The notes beneath the pieces are model-generated. The model had not been told where the DNA came from. It made no database searches and saw only the letters and a program-made list of their open reading frames with translations. From Acidimicrobiia bacterium (GTDB lineage Bacteria > Actinomycetota > Acidimicrobiia > IMCC26256 > JAMXLJ01), in contig DASRES010000008.1 of NCBI GenBank assembly GCA_035651955.1, forward strand, positions 1 through 64,000: 64,000 bases of DNA. The letters are read 5' to 3'. Shown here piece after piece: positions 56,692 to 64,000 of the stretch. How positions within the stretch are numbered: position 1 is the first letter of the stretch; each line of letters opens with the position of its first letter. The position numbers and the translations under genes were made by a program.

Positions 56692-57726
56692 TCACGGCGT
56701 CACGTGCACGACGCTCTTGCCGATCGTCTTCCTCGACTCGAGGTCCTCCAGCGCGGACGGGATCTCGTCGAAGCCGACGACGCGGCCGACGCGCGGCGCG
56801 ATCGCGCCCGCGTCGAGCAGCGCGACGAGCGCGTCGTGGGTCTCCTGCCCGACGTCGCGCCCGAACGCGTTGAACCCGGCGGCGCGCGCCGCAGGGTAGG
56901 GGTCGTCGTTCCAGCTCATCATGGCGCCGACGACCGAGAAGTTGCCCTTGCTGATGGCGCGGGGTGGGAGGCCGGCCTCGCCACCCGCCTGCCCGCCCGA
57001 GAAGCCCGCCGCCAGGTAGCGCCCTTCGCGCGCGATGCAGCGGAACGACCCGAGCGCGACGTCGCCGCCGACGAGATCGCAGATGACGTCGGCGCCGCGC
57101 CCTTCCGTCGCCTCGAGCACGACGGCCGCGAAGTCCTCGGTGCGGTAGTCGATCACGACGTCGGCACCGAGCGCCCGGCAGTACGCGGTCTTCTCGGGGC
57201 CGCCCGCGGTCGCGAACACGCGTGCGCCTGCGGCGACGCCGAGCTGCACCGCGGCCGAGCCGACACCGCCCGCACCCGAGTGGACGAGCAGCGTCTCGCC
57301 GTTGCGGAGCCCGGCGCGCCGGTGCAGCGCGAGGTGCGCGGTGTGGAACGCGATCATGAACGCAGCCGCGTGGTCGTCGTCGAGCGCGTCGGGCGCGTCG
57401 AACGTCATCGCGACCGGCGCGACGGCCTGCTGCGCGTACGCCCCGTGCCCGCCGGTCGGTACCGCGACGACGCGCCGGCCGATCCACGAGTCGGCGCCCG
57501 GGCCCGCGGCGTCGACGACCCCCGTCATCTCCATGCCCAGCGCGAACGGGAGGGGCGGCGCGATCGTCGGGTAGATGCCGCGGCACATGTCGGTGTCGTT
57601 GAGGTTGAGCGCGGTCCGGCTGACCGCGACCCGGACCTCGCCCGGGCCCGGCACCGGGGGATCGACGTCGTCGAGCCGCAGCGCGGCCGTCGGCGGGCCG
57701 TATCGGTGGACTCGCCACTGCTTCAC
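56692..57726 (-). CDS. Zinc-type quinone oxidoreductase (MDR family)
   Basis: A 344-residue medium-chain dehydrogenase/reductase of the NADPH:quinone-oxidoreductase group. GTALNLNDTDMCRGIY-like N-terminus lacks catalytic zinc ligands; the NADP fold is LVHSGAGGVGSAAVQLGVAAGARVFATAGG, followed by DVVIDYRTEDFAAVV and VICDLVGGDV. The start GTG 57726 is close after a TGACAAC element. Longer frames upstream overlap the SDR promoter. Reduces quinones, enones or similar. Confidence 0.9.
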   Translation of the reverse strand: MKQWRVHRYGPPTAALRLDDVDPPVPGPGEVRVAVSRTALNLNDTDMCRGIYPTIAPPLPFALGMEMTGVVDAAGPGADSWIGRRVVAVPTGGHGAYAQQAVAPVAMTFDAPDALDDDHAAAFMIAFHTAHLALHRRAGLRNGETLLVHSGAGGVGSAAVQLGVAAGARVFATAGGPEKTAYCRALGADVVIDYRTEDFAAVVLEATEGRGADVICDLVGGDVALGSFRCIAREGRYLAAGFSGGQAGGEAGLPPRAISKGNFSVVGAMMSWNDDPYPAARAAGFNAFGRDVGQETHDALVALLDAGAIAPRVGRVVGFDEIPSALEDLESRKTIGKSVVHVTP

Positions 57727-57763
57727 CGCGGACACGTTGTCACACACGCCGGCGGGCGAGTGG

Positions 57764-57769
57764 TAGACG
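57764..57769 (+). promoter_or_regulatory. -10 element (TAGACG) of the SDR
   Basis: TAGACG, 5 nt, GTG 57775; leaderless start predicted. Confidence 0.35.
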
Positions 57770-57774
57770 GAAGC

Positions 57775-58647
57775 GTGGACACGACGGGAACGAGCCTCGA
57801 CGACCTCACGCTGCGCGACCGCGTCGCGATCGTGACGGGCGCCGGACGCGGCATCGGCGCCGAGATCGCCGTCACGTTCGCGGCCGCGGGCGCGGACACT
57901 GCCCTCGTCGCCCGCTCCGCCGACCAGCTCGACGACGTCGCCGAGCGTGTCCGCGCGCACGGGCGCCGCGCGCTGGTGCTGCCCGGCGACGTGAACGACC
58001 TCGCGTTCCTGGCCGCGATCGTCGCTCGTACGGTCGCGGAGCTGGGCGGTGTCGACGTGGTCGTCAACAACGCGGGCGGTTCGGTGTCGCACCGGTTCCT
58101 CGACACACGGGTCGAACAGCTCGAGGCGTCGTTCCACTTCAACGTCTCGGTCCCGTTCGAGCTCACGCGCCTCGCCGTTCCTCAGATGCTGACAGCGGGT
58201 CGGAGGCGAGGCGGAGGCGTGGCCGGAGGCCGGGACGCCGGAGCCGAGGCGACCAATGGACGTGGAGGCTGCGTCGTCAACATCGGGTCGGTCGCGGGGG
58301 TGAAGGCCGCCCGCGGGTCGCTGGTGCACTCGACGACGAAGGCTGCGCTGGCGCAGCTCACGCGCGTGATGGCCGCCGACCTCGCGCCACGCGTACGCGT
58401 CAACGCGGTGCTGCCGGGCGCGGTCGAGACCGACGCGCTGCGGGGGTTCCTCGAGCGGATGGATCCGTCGGTGCGTGAGCACATGCGCGACCGCACGCCG
58501 ATGCGACGCAACGGCACGCCGCGTGACATCGCGGCCGCGGTGCTGTTCCTGGCGTCGCCTGCGGCGAGCTGGATCACGGGCAAGCTGCTCGAGGTGGACG
58601 GCGCCGCGGGCGACGACCTCGTCCCGAAGGCCATCCCGGACTACTGA
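57775..58647 (+). CDS. SDR with Gly/Arg insert and His in place of catalytic Tyr
   Basis: A 290-residue short-chain dehydrogenase/reductase. VAIVTGAGRGIGAEIAVTFAAAGADTALVARSA is the cofactor fold, VVVNNAGGSVSHRFLD the NNAG motif, VNIGSVAG gives the catalytic Ser172. The Tyr of the Y-x3-K motif is replaced: SLVHSTTKAALAQL reads His185 and Lys189 (codon CAC at 58327-58329). A 25-residue insert (141-165: GRRRGGGVAGG, RDAGAEATNGRG and flanks) lies between a surface helix and the Ser strand, encoded by 58195-58269, which resembles a dispersed intergenic repeat at about 9821-9857. Family length without the insert is normal. It may be catalytically altered or inactive. Confidence 0.88.
   Translation: MDTTGTSLDDLTLRDRVAIVTGAGRGIGAEIAVTFAAAGADTALVARSADQLDDVAERVRAHGRRALVLPGDVNDLAFLAAIVARTVAELGGVDVVVNNAGGSVSHRFLDTRVEQLEASFHFNVSVPFELTRLAVPQMLTAGRRRGGGVAGGRDAGAEATNGRGGCVVNIGSVAGVKAARGSLVHSTTKAALAQLTRVMAADLAPRVRVNAVLPGAVETDALRGFLERMDPSVREHMRDRTPMRRNGTPRDIAAAVLFLASPAASWITGKLLEVDGAAGDDLVPKAIPDY
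58195..58269 (+). repeat. In-frame insert resembling a dispersed intergenic repeat
   Basis: 75-bp purine-rich in-frame segment inside the SDR gene. CGGAGGCGAGGCGGAGGCGT at about 58201-58220, followed by GGCCGGAGGCCGGGACGCCG, matches the minus-strand reading of 9857-9821 (CGGAGGCGAGCGGAAGCGTG, GCCGAGCGGCC) with one 1-nt gap and few substitutions. The match suggests a repeat that inserted without breaking the frame. Confidence 0.55.
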
Positions 58648-58685
58648 GCGTGGTCCCGGTCGCGGGCCCGAGGCAGACTGACGGC

Positions 58686-59603
58686 GTGCACCTGCCGAGC
58701 TTGTGGGTGACGTGGCGGGCGGCCGCGGTCGTGGCCGTCACCCTGGCTGCGCTCGGCGTCGTCGCGCGGCGCCGCGGCGGGGAGGGTCGCGTCGCGACGT
58801 TCGTCGCCGCGTTCGCGTCGGAGGCCGCCGTGGTCTTCGCGCTGTTCGCGATGTGGCAGCTCGCCGCGACGTTGTCGATCACGCGCGTGACGGGCGCGAT
58901 CGCGCACGCGCGCACGGTGTGGCACATCGAGCGTTGGTTGCACCTGCCGAGCGAGGTCACCGTGCAGTCGTGGTTCCTCCCGCACCCGACGCTCGTCCGG
59001 CTGGCCAACCTCTACTACGCGTCGTTGCACTTCCCCGTGACCATCGCGTTCCTCGTCTGGGTGTTCGTGCGCCGTCGGGACCGGTATCCGCGCGTCCGCA
59101 ACGCGCTCGCGGTCGCGACCGGTGCGTGCCTGCTCGTGCAGATGATCCCGGTGGCACCGCCGCGCATGCTCGACGGGCTGGGCTTCGTCGACACCGCGCT
59201 GCGCTACGGGCAGTCGGTCTACGGCTCGACGGGGCGGGGGATCGCCGACCAGCTCTCGGCGATGCCGTCCGTCCACGTCGCGTGGGCGGTGCTGGTCGCC
59301 GTCGGCGTGTGCGCCCTGACGCGCAGCCGGTGGCGGTGGCTGGCCGTCGTGCACGCCGCGTTGACCGTGCTCGTCGTCGTCGTCACCGCCAACCACTTCT
59401 GGCTCGACGGCATCGTCGCCGTCGCCCTGCTCGGGCTCGGCTGGCTCGTGGCGACGGCGATCGACCGCGTACCGGCGCGACGCCCGTCCCTGGCCCTCGC
59501 GGTGCAGAGCGGCCCGGAGCCGGGTACGAACTCCCTGACGCCAGTGTCAGTCGGGGGACGTGCCGTGGGCGAGCAACCGGAGAGAACCGATGTCCCTGCG
59601 TGA
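58686..59603 (+). CDS. PAP2-family membrane phosphatase/phospholipid-type protein
   Basis: A 305-residue membrane protein with about six helices. The active-site motifs of the PAP2 / inositolphosphoryl-transferase-like family are present: SAMPSVHVAWAVLVAVGV and VVVVTANHFWLDGIVAV, after a first PxR-type MIPVAPPRML segment. GTG 58686 has CAGACT 7-8 nt upstream; a GTG at 58650 would add 12 residues. Its 3' end overlaps the acyl-CoA synthetase start. Likely acts on phospholipid or isoprenoid phosphates in the membrane. Confidence 0.85.
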   Translation: MHLPSLWVTWRAAAVVAVTLAALGVVARRRGGEGRVATFVAAFASEAAVVFALFAMWQLAATLSITRVTGAIAHARTVWHIERWLHLPSEVTVQSWFLPHPTLVRLANLYYASLHFPVTIAFLVWVFVRRRDRYPRVRNALAVATGACLLVQMIPVAPPRMLDGLGFVDTALRYGQSVYGSTGRGIADQLSAMPSVHVAWAVLVAVGVCALTRSRWRWLAVVHAALTVLVVVVTANHFWLDGIVAVALLGLGWLVATAIDRVPARRPSLALAVQSGPEPGTNSLTPVSVGGRAVGEQPERTDVPA

Positions 59604-61092
59604 GCGGGTCACGCTGGCGCGCGCCCGCGACGTCACGACCGGAACGCTGCTCGAGCGTCTCACGCGACTGAACGACGGCAGCCGTCTCGTGACGGAGGAC
59701 GGCGCGGACGGGATGGTGCTGACGTACCGCGACGCCGCGGACGTCGTCGCCCGCTGGGCGGGCGGCATTGCCGCGCGCGCGGGTCGGGGCGCGCGCGTCG
59801 TCATCGCGACGCCGAACGGCTACGCGCTGTTCCTGCTGTGCCTCGCGGCCGGGCGCGCGGGATGCGTGGCCGTGCCCGTCAACCCGAAGATGCGCGCCGA
59901 CGAGGTCGACCACGTCGTCGCCGACTCGCAGGCCGCGCTGGTCGTCCGCTCACCCGCGGAGGTCGACGGCGCCGCGCCGATGCCGGCTGCACCGGTCGAT
60001 CCCGGCGACGTCGCCGCGCTCTTCTACACGTCGGGCACGACGGGCAAGCCGAAGGGCGCGCAGCTGTCGCACCGCGCGCTCGTCGGCCAGGCGATCAAGG
60101 GCGTGCTCTACCCGTCGTGGCTCCACCGCGACGAGATGGTGACCGGGATGCCGGTCGCGCACATCGCCGGGTTCTCGATGCTCGTCATGCAGGCATGTCT
60201 CGGCGTGCCCGTCTACCTGTTGCGCAAGTTCCGTCCCGACGTCGCGCTCGACGCGATCGAGCAGCGACGGGCGACGATGTTCGTCGGCGTCCCCGCGATG
60301 TACCGCATGATGCTCGAGGCCGGTGCGCCGGCGCGCGACCTGCGCTCGGTGCGGCTGTGGGGGTCGGGCGCCGACGCGATGCCCGTCGACCTGGCCCGGC
60401 GGTTCCAGCGCATGGGCGCGACCGTCACGTTGCCGATGCTGCACGCGTCGCTCGGGACCGCCGCCTTCTTCGACGGCTACGGGATGGTCGAGCTCGGCGG
60501 AGGCGTCGCGCTGAAGGTCTCGCCGCCGGGGATCCCGCTGCGCACGCCGCCCCTCGTCGGTGTCCCGATGCCGGGCGTCAAGATGAAGGTCGTCGACGAG
60601 CAGGGTGTCGAGCTCCCGCGCGGCACCGTCGGCGAGCTCGCGGTGCGCGCGCCGGCTGTCATGCGCGGGTACCACGGTCGCGGCGCGCCCGACGACGCGT
60701 TCACCCCAGACGGCTGGCTCCGCACGGGTGACCTCGCGCGCCGAACCAGGCTCGGGATGGTCGAGTTCGCGGGGCGCAAGAAGGACGTCATCAAGCACGG
60801 CGGGTACTCGGTGTTCGCCGTCGAGGTGGAGCACACGCTCCAGCAGCACGACGCGGTGTCCGAGGCCGCGGTGGTCGGGCTCCCCGACGTGCGCAAGGGC
60901 GAGGTGCCGGCCGCGGCCGTGGTGCTGCGCCAGGGCTGCAGCGTGAGCGGCGACGAGCTCGCGCACTGGGCGCACGAGCACATGGCGGACTACAAGGCGC
61001 CGCAGCGCGTCCTCGTCGTCGACGAGCTGCCCCGGACGGGGACGGAGAAGGTCCAGAAGGCCGAGGTCAAGAAGCTGTTCGGGGTGTCGTGA
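59590..61092 (+). CDS. Acyl-CoA synthetase (AMP-forming)
   Basis: A 500-residue ANL-superfamily ligase. LFYTSGTTGKPKGAQLSHRAL is the P-loop, PVAHIAGFSMLVMQACLGVPVYLL the second motif, GYGMVELGGGVALKV the adenylate signature, GWLRTGDLARRTRLGMVEFAGRKKDVIKHGG the hinge, and PRTGTEKVQKAEVKK holds the catalytic Lys. A GAGAG ribosome-binding site precedes ATG 59590. Activates a carboxylic or fatty acid with ATP and CoA. The PAP2 gene upstream overlaps its start by 14 bases. Convergent with ApbE (26-base overlap). Confidence 0.92.
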   Translation: MSLRERVTLARARDVTTGTLLERLTRLNDGSRLVTEDGADGMVLTYRDAADVVARWAGGIAARAGRGARVVIATPNGYALFLLCLAAGRAGCVAVPVNPKMRADEVDHVVADSQAALVVRSPAEVDGAAPMPAAPVDPGDVAALFYTSGTTGKPKGAQLSHRALVGQAIKGVLYPSWLHRDEMVTGMPVAHIAGFSMLVMQACLGVPVYLLRKFRPDVALDAIEQRRATMFVGVPAMYRMMLEAGAPARDLRSVRLWGSGADAMPVDLARRFQRMGATVTLPMLHASLGTAAFFDGYGMVELGGGVALKVSPPGIPLRTPPLVGVPMPGVKMKVVDEQGVELPRGTVGELAVRAPAVMRGYHGRGAPDDAFTPDGWLRTGDLARRTRLGMVEFAGRKKDVIKHGGYSVFAVEVEHTLQQHDAVSEAAVVGLPDVRKGEVPAAAVVLRQGCSVSGDELAHWAHEHMADYKAPQRVLVVDELPRTGTEKVQKAEVKKLFGVS

Positions 61093-61858
61093 AGCGCGCG
61101 AAGCCCGGCGTGCTCAGGACGCGCGCGTCGTTCGTGATCGCCATCGCCTCGTAGCCGCCGCGCCGCGCGATCCATTCGAGCCCGGCCCGGCCCATCACCA
61201 TCACGGCGGTCGCGTACGCGTCGGCGAGCGCGAGATCCGGCCCGACGACCGTGGCGGACGCGAGCGCGGTCGCGGGGTGTCCGGTGCGCGGATCGAGGAC
61301 GTGGTCGCCACGTTCGTACCGTCCCGACGTCGCGACCGCGAGGTCGTACGCGTCCACGACGGCCGCGACCTTGTCGCGCTCCCACGGGTGCTGGATCCCG
61401 ACGCGCCACGGGGTGGCTTCATCACGCGGGCGGCGCGTCAGCACGTCGCCGCCCGCGTTGATGCAGAAGTCGTGCGCACCCGCGCGTTCGAGCAGTTCGC
61501 CGGCGCGCTGGACCGCCCATCCCTTCACGATCCCGGACGGGTCGAGCGGCGCGCGCCCGGGCGCGGGCGGCGCGTCCGGGTGCGCGCCGGCGCGCACGTC
61601 GAACGCTCCGCCCGTCTCCTCGCGGACGCGGTCGGAGAGCGCGAGCACGGTCCGGACCTCGTCGCTCGCGTTGTGCCGCGCGAGCGCACCGTGCCCGAGC
61701 CGCACGATCTCGGAGTCGTCCCGCCACGTGCTGAACAGCAGGTCCACACGGTCGAACCACGCGTACACGTCGTCGAGGGCGCGCTCGTCGACCGCGTGGT
61801 CCGCGTCCCGCACGTCGACCGAGACGACCGTGCCCCAGCACGGCTCGGCCCGCTGCAC
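61067..61858 (-). CDS. apbE: FAD:protein FMN transferase
   Basis: A 263-residue ApbE-family flavin transferase. Conserved parts: WGTVVSVDVRDADHAV at the start, GIVKGWAVQRAGELL, FCINAGGDVLTR, and the metal site ALADAYATAVMVMG (Asp and Thr near the C-terminus). GTG 61858. It attaches FMN to Ser/Thr in a D-x2-(S/T)-G-A-(T/S) motif of a partner, and the gene immediately upstream (2-bp gap) encodes exactly such a substrate. Shorter than the 330-350 residue secreted ApbE: no signal or lipobox is visible, so it may act in the cytoplasm or lack an N-terminal leader. Confidence 0.9.
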   Translation of the reverse strand: MQRAEPCWGTVVSVDVRDADHAVDERALDDVYAWFDRVDLLFSTWRDDSEIVRLGHGALARHNASDEVRTVLALSDRVREETGGAFDVRAGAHPDAPPAPGRAPLDPSGIVKGWAVQRAGELLERAGAHDFCINAGGDVLTRRPRDEATPWRVGIQHPWERDKVAAVVDAYDLAVATSGRYERGDHVLDPRTGHPATALASATVVGPDLALADAYATAVMVMGRAGLEWIARRGGYEAMAITNDARVLSTPGFARFTTPRTAS

Positions 61859-61860
61859 GG

Positions 61861-62364
61861 TCAGGAGTTGACGCCGGCGGCCTGGAGCGCGGCCTGCAGC
61901 GACTGCGCGTAGCCCTCGCTCGTGTACGTCGCGCCCGACACGACGTCGATGTTCGCGCTCTGGGCCTGCAACGCCTCGTCCCGGAGCTCGGGGCCGGCGA
62001 AGTCGCTGATGCGCGCCGAGCGGGGACGGTCACCGGGGAGCTGCAGCGCCTTGACGTCGACGAGACGGCCGTTCGCCACGGTGACGCGCACCTGCACGTC
62101 GCCGTATTGCGTCGAGACGGTGGGCCCGTCCACCTCGCGACGCGCCGACGGTGCGGTCGTCGTCGTCGAGGGCTGCGACGACGTGTCGCCCGACGACCCG
62201 GCCGGCGCGGTCGTGCCCGTGGTGGGCGGCGCCGCGGCCGCGGGCGGGTTCGTGGCCGGGGCCGCGTGCGCGACGCGTGTCGGCGTGGCCGGCGACGTGT
62301 GGAAGCTCAGCAGCAGGGCCAACCCCGCGGCGGTGGCGACGAGAACGGGAACGACGCGGCGCAT
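61861..62364 (-). CDS. Secreted FMN_bind-domain protein (ApbE target)
   Basis: A 167-residue exported protein. A short signal (MRRVVPVLVATAAGLALLLS) and a long Pro/Thr/Ser-rich spacer (about 30-80) precede one FMN_bind domain. The DVVSGATYTS motif (residues 140-149) presents Thr146 for covalent flavinylation by ApbE. ATG 62364. Sits between the ferric-reductase-like gene and apbE, all on the minus strand with gaps of 17 and 2 bp: a compact extracytoplasmic electron-transfer unit. Confidence 0.88.
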   Translation of the reverse strand: MRRVVPVLVATAAGLALLLSFHTSPATPTRVAHAAPATNPPAAAAPPTTGTTAPAGSSGDTSSQPSTTTTAPSARREVDGPTVSTQYGDVQVRVTVANGRLVDVKALQLPGDRPRSARISDFAGPELRDEALQAQSANIDVVSGATYTSEGYAQSLQAALQAAGVNS

Positions 62365-62381
62365 CGGGTGTCCTCGCTCCT

Positions 62382-63773
62382 TCAGTACTCGAACCGCTCG
62401 AAGTGGATCTGCGTGCGCGGCACGCCGAGCCGGTGCAGGCGGCGGCACACCGCGTCGACCAGGCCGGGCGGCCCGCACACGAAGCAGTCGCGCTCACGGA
62501 TGTCCGGCACGAGCGCGCGGAGGGCCGGGACGCCGAGGCGGTCCGTGTCGTCGTCGCCGATCTCCTCGCCGGTCAGCGCGTGCAGCGTGATGCCGCGTTC
62601 GATCCCGAGGTCCGTCAGCTCGTCGCGGAAGACGAGGTCCCTCGGGGTCGCGACCCGGTAGAGCAGGGTCAGGTCGCCGGGCGCGGCCGGCATCGTCTCG
62701 AGCAGGGCGCGCAGCGGTGTGATGCCGATGCCACCCGCGATGAGCACCGCGCGGCGCCGCGTGCGGCGCTCGTCGGTGAACGCGCCGTACGGTCCTTCGG
62801 CGAAGACGCGGGTTCCCCGGCGGACGTGTTGGAGCGCGCGTGTCTGCTCGCCCGCCTCCTTGACGGTGATGCGGAGTCGGTTCCGCCCGACCGGGGCGGA
62901 CAGCGAGAACGGTCGCGCCCTCCACATCCCGCCCGGCGCGAGGAACCGCCAGACGAAGAACTGGCCGGGTCGGGCGTGGATCTCCTCGAGACGGCGACCC
63001 GTCATCGCGATCGACACGACGCCCGGGCCCTCGCGGCGCACGTCCGCGACGCGCAGCCGATGGCGGGCGTTGAACGCGACCGGTACACCGACCCTCCAGA
63101 CGGCGACCGCGCCGAGCGTGACGACGAACAGCGCGACCCACCATGCGCGCGCGACGGCGTCACCGCTGAAGTCGCTGCCGACCGCCAGCTGGTGGGCGAA
63201 CCCGAGCGCGACGGCGACGTACGCGTACAGGTGCGTCGCGTACCACGTCTCGCGTCGCAGCTCTCGACGCGCGACGCGGACGGACGTCGCGCCGACTGCG
63301 AGGAGCAGGACGAGCGCGACGAACGCCATCAACACGTCCGGGTAGTGGCGGATGAAGTCCATCGTCTGGCCCGCGAGCGACTCGCGGTTCGCCTCCGCGT
63401 ACCCGATCGTGATGAACACGGTGTGCGCCACGAGGAGCCACACGGTCGTGAACCCCACCCAGCGGTGCCACACCGCGAGCCGGTCGAAGCCGAGGAAGCG
63501 CTCGAGCCACGGCACCCGCGCCATGAGCAGCACGCCGACGAGGAGCGCGTACGCGCCGAGGAGGCCGGTGACCTGACCGACGGCGGTCGCGACGGCACCG
63601 GGTCCGGACGCGCTCGCGAGCTCCCCGTGTCGCAGCCAGAGCGCGATCGCGAGCAGGCCGTTCGCGACGACCGCGACGGCGACGATCCAGGCTCGGTCGG
63701 CCCGCGCGCGCCGGACCGCGCCGGCCCGCGGCCCGGTGGGGATGGTCGGGCTCGCCGTGGTCGTCGCCGTCAT
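62382..63773 (-). CDS. Ferric-reductase-like transmembrane oxidoreductase
   Basis: A 463-residue protein. Residues about 20-230 hold six helices of a ferric-reductase-like b-type heme domain: LAVWHRWVGFTTVWLLVAHTVF and ATHLYAYVAVALGFAHQLAVG carry the heme-ligand His pairs. The C-terminal half is a ferredoxin-NADP reductase module: ARPFSLSAPVGRN (FAD), GGIGITPLRALLE (NAD(P)) and CFVCGPPGLVDAV. ATG 63773. Electrons would flow from NAD(P)H through FAD and heme to the outside, probably onto the flavinylated FMN_bind protein. Confidence 0.92.
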   Translation of the reverse strand: MTATTTASPTIPTGPRAGAVRRARADRAWIVAVAVVANGLLAIALWLRHGELASASGPGAVATAVGQVTGLLGAYALLVGVLLMARVPWLERFLGFDRLAVWHRWVGFTTVWLLVAHTVFITIGYAEANRESLAGQTMDFIRHYPDVLMAFVALVLLLAVGATSVRVARRELRRETWYATHLYAYVAVALGFAHQLAVGSDFSGDAVARAWWVALFVVTLGAVAVWRVGVPVAFNARHRLRVADVRREGPGVVSIAMTGRRLEEIHARPGQFFVWRFLAPGGMWRARPFSLSAPVGRNRLRITVKEAGEQTRALQHVRRGTRVFAEGPYGAFTDERRTRRRAVLIAGGIGITPLRALLETMPAAPGDLTLLYRVATPRDLVFRDELTDLGIERGITLHALTGEEIGDDDTDRLGVPALRALVPDIRERDCFVCGPPGLVDAVCRRLHRLGVPRTQIHFERFEY

Positions 63774-63981
63774 CTCGCTCGAGCTCCGTCGGGTCCCGGG
63801 TGTGCCGCGCCGGGGCACTGATGGTGGCGGCCGGTCCTGAGAGGGGCCTGAGACGGGGCCCGGAGTTGACCGCTCGTTGACGTCCACCCTCGGGAGGTTT
63901 GCCGCATATAGACAAGAAGTGACCGATTCGGTAGCTTTGCGGGCCACGCTGGGGGGTAGCGAGCGCACGCAGGGAGGCCAG
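63774..63981. other. Divergent promoter region with AT-rich island
   Basis: Gap between the ferric-reductase gene (minus) and the gene starting at 63982. Contains TTGACC (about 63867) and TTGACG (about 63878), an AT-rich TATAGACAAGAAG (about 63907-63919) and ACCGATTCGGT (about 63922-63932, an 11-nt palindrome with one central base). These could be -35/-10 elements of both genes; I cannot assign them with confidence. Confidence 0.35.
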
Positions 63982-64000
63982 GTGGAGCAACTGATCACGG
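63982..64000 (+). CDS. Start of a gene cut by the right edge
   Basis: GTG 63982 (GTGGAGCAACTGATCACGG) preceded by a GGGAGG ribosome-binding site about 6 nt upstream. Only six codons are visible, so no function can be given. Confidence 0.4.

Noticed and set aside
1-64000. Mobile elements, CRISPR, prophage, tRNA or rRNA
   Set aside because: No transposase, integrase, repeat-spacer pattern or cloverleaf signature was seen on either strand. The dispersed repeats noted above are short and without an associated enzyme.

Overview
This is a very GC-rich (roughly 70% or more), gene-dense actinobacterial chromosome segment. No rRNA, tRNA, CRISPR array, transposase, integrase or phage gene is recognisable. 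Two luciferase-like flavin (F420-type) oxidoreductases, a deazaflavin-dependent nitroreductase, a WS/DGAT acyltransferase, Thr/Ser-rich secreted lipoproteins, frequent GTG starts and many apparently leaderless promoters all fit Actinomycetota. I lean towards an environmental Acidimicrobiia-type lineage, but that is inference from gene content and not a phylogenetic placement.

Layout. 1-4.7 kb: a secreted phosphoesterase (cut by the window edge), a divergent LysR regulator with a clean operator between them, an alpha/beta hydrolase, and an amidase broken by a one-base frameshift in a G run. 4.8-9.1 kb: a seven-gene Mrp/Mbh-type cation antiporter operon (minus strand). 9.2-12 kb: a hemerythrin-like protein, a DUF3089 lipoprotein and an aldo/keto reductase. 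12.1-16.9 kb: an operon with a long structured leader, a SNF2 helicase, a SWIM zinc-finger protein and a class III CoA-transferase. 16.9-29.5 kb: MOSC protein, Baeyer-Villiger-type monooxygenase, SDR, nucleosidase, Tat lipoprotein phospholipase C, WS/DGAT, a class III cyclase facing a DUF2795 protein, acyl-CoA dehydrogenase and nitroreductase. 29.6-37.1 kb: TetR plus diiron ferritin-like protein plus a 26-residue membrane peptide, two luciferase-like oxidoreductases, a Ser/Thr kinase, DUF445 and a second secreted phosphoesterase. 37.1-42.2 kb: COQ4-like protein, PfkB kinase, flavodoxin-like protein and CocE/NonD hydrolase. 42.2-44.8 kb: a three-gene secreted-protein locus with SipW-like N-termini. 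45-48.3 kb: amidohydrolase-CitE-SDR operon. 48.3-54.4 kb: two paralogous purple-acid-phosphatase-like proteins, one ending in five DGWGGLH repeats. 54.4-61.1 kb: PTP-type phosphatase, F420-type nitroreductase, quinone reductase, an SDR carrying a repeat-derived insert, PAP2 protein and acyl-CoA synthetase. 61.1-63.8 kb: ferric-reductase-like protein, FMN_bind protein and ApbE. The start of one more gene is cut at the right edge.

Functionally the window mixes lipid and organic-acid catabolism (acyl-CoA dehydrogenase, CoA-transferase, acyl-CoA synthetase, CitE-like lyase, SDRs, monooxygenase) with an unusual load of extracytoplasmic phosphate-ester hydrolases and two membrane energetic modules (the antiporter and the flavinylated electron-transfer trio). 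The most noteworthy items are: the secreted SipW-like locus; an SDR whose extra Gly/Arg-rich loop matches a dispersed intergenic repeat and whose catalytic Tyr is replaced by His; the Mbh-ordered antiporter without an MrpA N-terminal subunit, with a four-copy 23-bp repeat at one gene junction; the DGWGGLH repeats; the structured SNF2 leader; and the pervasive TANNNT-N8-start leaderless architecture.
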